DNA from: Bog-756 sp963710495
GTDB taxonomy: Bacteria; Actinomycetota; Acidimicrobiia; Acidimicrobiales; RAAP-2
Assembly (NCBI GenBank): GCA_963710495.1
Contig: CAVQAI010000013.1
Location: 1 to 64,000, forward strand
DNA: 64,000 nucleotides
Reading direction: 5' to 3'
The notes beneath the pieces were generated by a model. It was given only the letters and a program-made list of their open reading frames with translations. It did not search any database and was not told the DNA's origin. Position numbers and translations under genes: made by a program. Shown here in pieces: positions 62,363-64,000 of this stretch. How positions within the stretch are numbered: the stretch's first letter is position 1; every line of letters begins with the position of its first letter.

Positions 62363-63751
62363 TCAGGCCTCGGGGGCGGGAACCCCGTCGCCCGGCCCGG
62401 AGCCGGGAAGGCCCGTTCCGGTGGCAGCCGGGGTCGGTGACGACCGCCGGCCGGCATAGATCCCGAGCAGTCCGACCAACCCCAGGGTGACCAGCACGAC
62501 GACCACCACCACCAGCGTCGTCGGATTGGACCAGGCCACGATCACCAACAGGCCCACCCCGAGTGTCGCCCACTGCAACCCCCTCCGGTGCTCGCCGACG
62601 AACCCGGGGACCGGTCCTTGGATCATCCACCCCGGCCAGTGGCGCGTCGCCCACCATGATCGCACCCACCGGTTGCCGGCGACGATCGTCCCGACGGCCA
62701 CCAGGGCGGCGACGATCAAGATGGTCCGCACCGAGTCGAGCAACAACGCGCCGATGGCGTCGAAGACGGCGGAGGCGGCATCCTTGGACTGGTCCGGCCG
62801 GAGCGACGACAGGTATTGGTTCCGGGCCACCGCCGCCACCACCAACACGACGGCCATCGAAATGGCGAGACCGGCGGCGGCCCTCACCAGGCCGCGGCGT
62901 CGGTTCAGGGTGAGCAGGACGACCCCGGCGAAGCACAGCAGGGTCAGGAGGGGGAGGACCAGGGCCAGGTGGTCGAGGAAACGGACGAGGCGCTGCACCT
63001 TGGTCACCTGACTGGAGCGGAAGAGCACCAGCGTCGGCGCCTTCCCGTTCACCTTGTCGAACACCGTGATGCCGTGAGCGTCGAGTGCTTGCGTGGCCTG
63101 GGCCTGGATCTGGGACAGGTCGAGGACGACCTCGCCGTTCCTCGCCTGGAGCGCCTTCCCGTTGGACCCGGTGAGGAGGGCCACCACCTGTTCGTGGGCC
63201 TTGCGGTTGGCAGTGACCCAGAACTGCTGGAAGCGCTCGGACTCGACGGCCTTGAGCGCGATCTGATGGGTGGTGCTCTCGACCCCCGACGTGATGGGTC
63301 CGGCCAGAAAGCCGGCCTTCGACGGCAGGGCGCTCTTGACCCGCTGCTGGAGATCGGTGCGGGAGACCAGGTTCTGGCTGATCCTCGACGCCACCGCCGC
63401 CTGGATGGCCGGATCATGGGCCAGCGGGGCAACCGTGGAGACATAGGCGTCCGTGCTGAGCACCTCGTTACGGACCCAGACCACCAGGACGGACACCACG
63501 GCCAAAAGGCAGGCAACCACGAGCAGAACCCACGAGCCGATCCGCCGCCATCGATGCCCCCGGCCCGGACCCCCCTCGGTTGGCGACCGTAGTGCCTCGT
63601 TCTCCTCCTGGAGCTCCTCCACGGTGTGCCGAAGCGACTCGACATCGCCGCCTTCGCCCGCGGCGGCGTCGCCCGCCACCTCTTCGCCCGGCGTCACCGC
63701 GGTGACGGTTCCGGCCCGTACCGACCAGGACAGGGAGGGCGACCGCGCCAA
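62363..63751 (-). CDS. Multi-pass membrane protein with coiled-coil N-terminus
   Basis: 462 residues, family not recognised by name. A coiled-coil heptad stretch (VESLRHTVEELQEENEALRS, ~37-56) is followed by one helix (WVLLVVACLLAVVSVLVVWV), then a ~180-residue outer domain with VLSTDAYVSTVAPLAHDPAI and many charged helices. Four or five C-terminal helices end it (LALVLPLLTLLCFAGVVLLT, AISMAVVLVVAAVARN, ILIVAALVAVGTIVAG and others). Similar large integral-membrane proteins with this outer domain are widespread in actinobacteria and uncharacterised (recalled). Role unknown. Confidence 0.65.
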   Translation of the reverse strand: MARSPSLSWSVRAGTVTAVTPGEEVAGDAAAGEGGDVESLRHTVEELQEENEALRSPTEGGPGRGHRWRRIGSWVLLVVACLLAVVSVLVVWVRNEVLSTDAYVSTVAPLAHDPAIQAAVASRISQNLVSRTDLQQRVKSALPSKAGFLAGPITSGVESTTHQIALKAVESERFQQFWVTANRKAHEQVVALLTGSNGKALQARNGEVVLDLSQIQAQATQALDAHGITVFDKVNGKAPTLVLFRSSQVTKVQRLVRFLDHLALVLPLLTLLCFAGVVLLTLNRRRGLVRAAAGLAISMAVVLVVAAVARNQYLSSLRPDQSKDAASAVFDAIGALLLDSVRTILIVAALVAVGTIVAGNRWVRSWWATRHWPGWMIQGPVPGFVGEHRRGLQWATLGVGLLVIVAWSNPTTLVVVVVVLVTLGLVGLLGIYAGRRSSPTPAATGTGLPGSGPGDGVPAPEA

Positions 63752-63870
63752 CGCTCAGGGATGGCGCAGCGGCGGCCCGCCACCGCCTCGAAAGGCGGGG
63801 CGGCCGCCGGCCGCGTCACCACTGCTACCCCCGCTGCCGGAACGGGCTCCGAGCGGCCTGCCCCCATCAC

Positions 63871-64000
63871 TCAGGCCAGCAGCTTCGCCTTCTGGGCTTC
63901 GAACTCCGTGTCGGTGATCACGCCCTTGGCCTTCAGGTCGGCCAGCTTGGACAGCTCGTCCGCACTGCTCGCCCCGGCCGTGTCCTTGATGTAGGAGTCG
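63871..64000 (-). CDS. SHOCT-domain protein, C-terminal end (partial)
   Basis: The minus-strand frame at the window edge ends SADELSKLADLKAKGVITDT then EFEAQKAKLLA and TGA (63871-63873). This is a SHOCT domain, a short helical module at the C-terminus of many actinobacterial proteins. The rest of the gene is outside the window, so its role cannot be given. Confidence 0.75.
   Translation of the reverse strand, partial: DSYIKDTAGASSADELSKLADLKAKGVITDTEFEAQKAKLLA

Overview
The window is high-GC DNA from an actinobacterium, most likely class Acidimicrobiia. The evidence is a coproporphyrin-type heme operon, an actinobacterial oxidase/bc1 layout (CtaC-D-F, CtaE-QcrCAB with a diheme QcrC), KstR-like and other TetR regulators, F420/FMN luciferase-like oxidoreductases, secreted proteins with tandem GYW repeats, and many genes whose start codon lies 6-8 nt after a TAnnnT -10 box (leaderless pattern). 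No rRNA, tRNA, CRISPR array, phage or insertion sequence was seen.

Layout. 1-0.93 kb: 3' part of a GGDEF-EAL protein. 1-10.7 kb: a catabolic block with a thiolase, two adjacent pairs of acyl-CoA dehydrogenases, an SDR and an amidohydrolase, interrupted by a CHAP-domain secreted protein. 10.7-21.1 kb: LLM oxidoreductase, ICMT-like methyltransferase, Gfo/Idh oxidoreductase, a Thr-rich membrane protein with MscS, an N-acyl-D-amino-acid-deacylase-like amidohydrolase, an aldehyde dehydrogenase, a CAP-domain secreted protein and a cyclase-family hydrolase. 21.1-26.8 kb: two TetR regulators, an ABC exporter, a 14-TM MFS exporter and a DUF5522 protein. 27-31.8 kb: nitronate-monooxygenase-like flavoprotein, GH1 glycosidase, thiolase-like protein and enoyl-CoA hydratase. 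31.9-35 kb: CopD-like protein, TatA, a membrane protein and an alkyl-sulfatase-like metallo-hydrolase. 35-45.9 kb: cytochrome oxidase and bc1 genes split by a four-gene block (nitrilase, SRPBCC, PEP-mutase-like, LLM). 46-48.4 kb: HelD-like helicase. 48.6-54 kb: hemE-hemH-hemY-lnt operon. 54-56.6 kb: HAD-like protein and acetyl-CoA synthetase. 56.8-63.8 kb: a large MprF-like fusion protein, a secreted serine hydrolase, a membrane protein and the end of a SHOCT-domain gene.

The most notable finding is a putative regulon. A 15-bp inverted repeat, CTGACG-N3-CGTCAG, lies just upstream of the amidohydrolase at 7150, the deacylase-like gene at 15101, the aldehyde dehydrogenase at 16922 and the TetR gene ending at 21970. 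A close variant sits inside a 27-bp palindrome between the divergent thiolase and acyl-CoA dehydrogenase genes. This links scattered genes into one CoA-thioester/aldehyde catabolic programme, probably for a steroid-, terpenoid- or cyclic-acid-like substrate (inference).

Sequence quality is uneven. Genes in 1-10.7 kb and 33.9-35.6 kb carry many frameshifts that keep family homology and catalytic residues on both sides, which fits uncorrected indel errors better than real decay. Most of the rest of the window reads cleanly.
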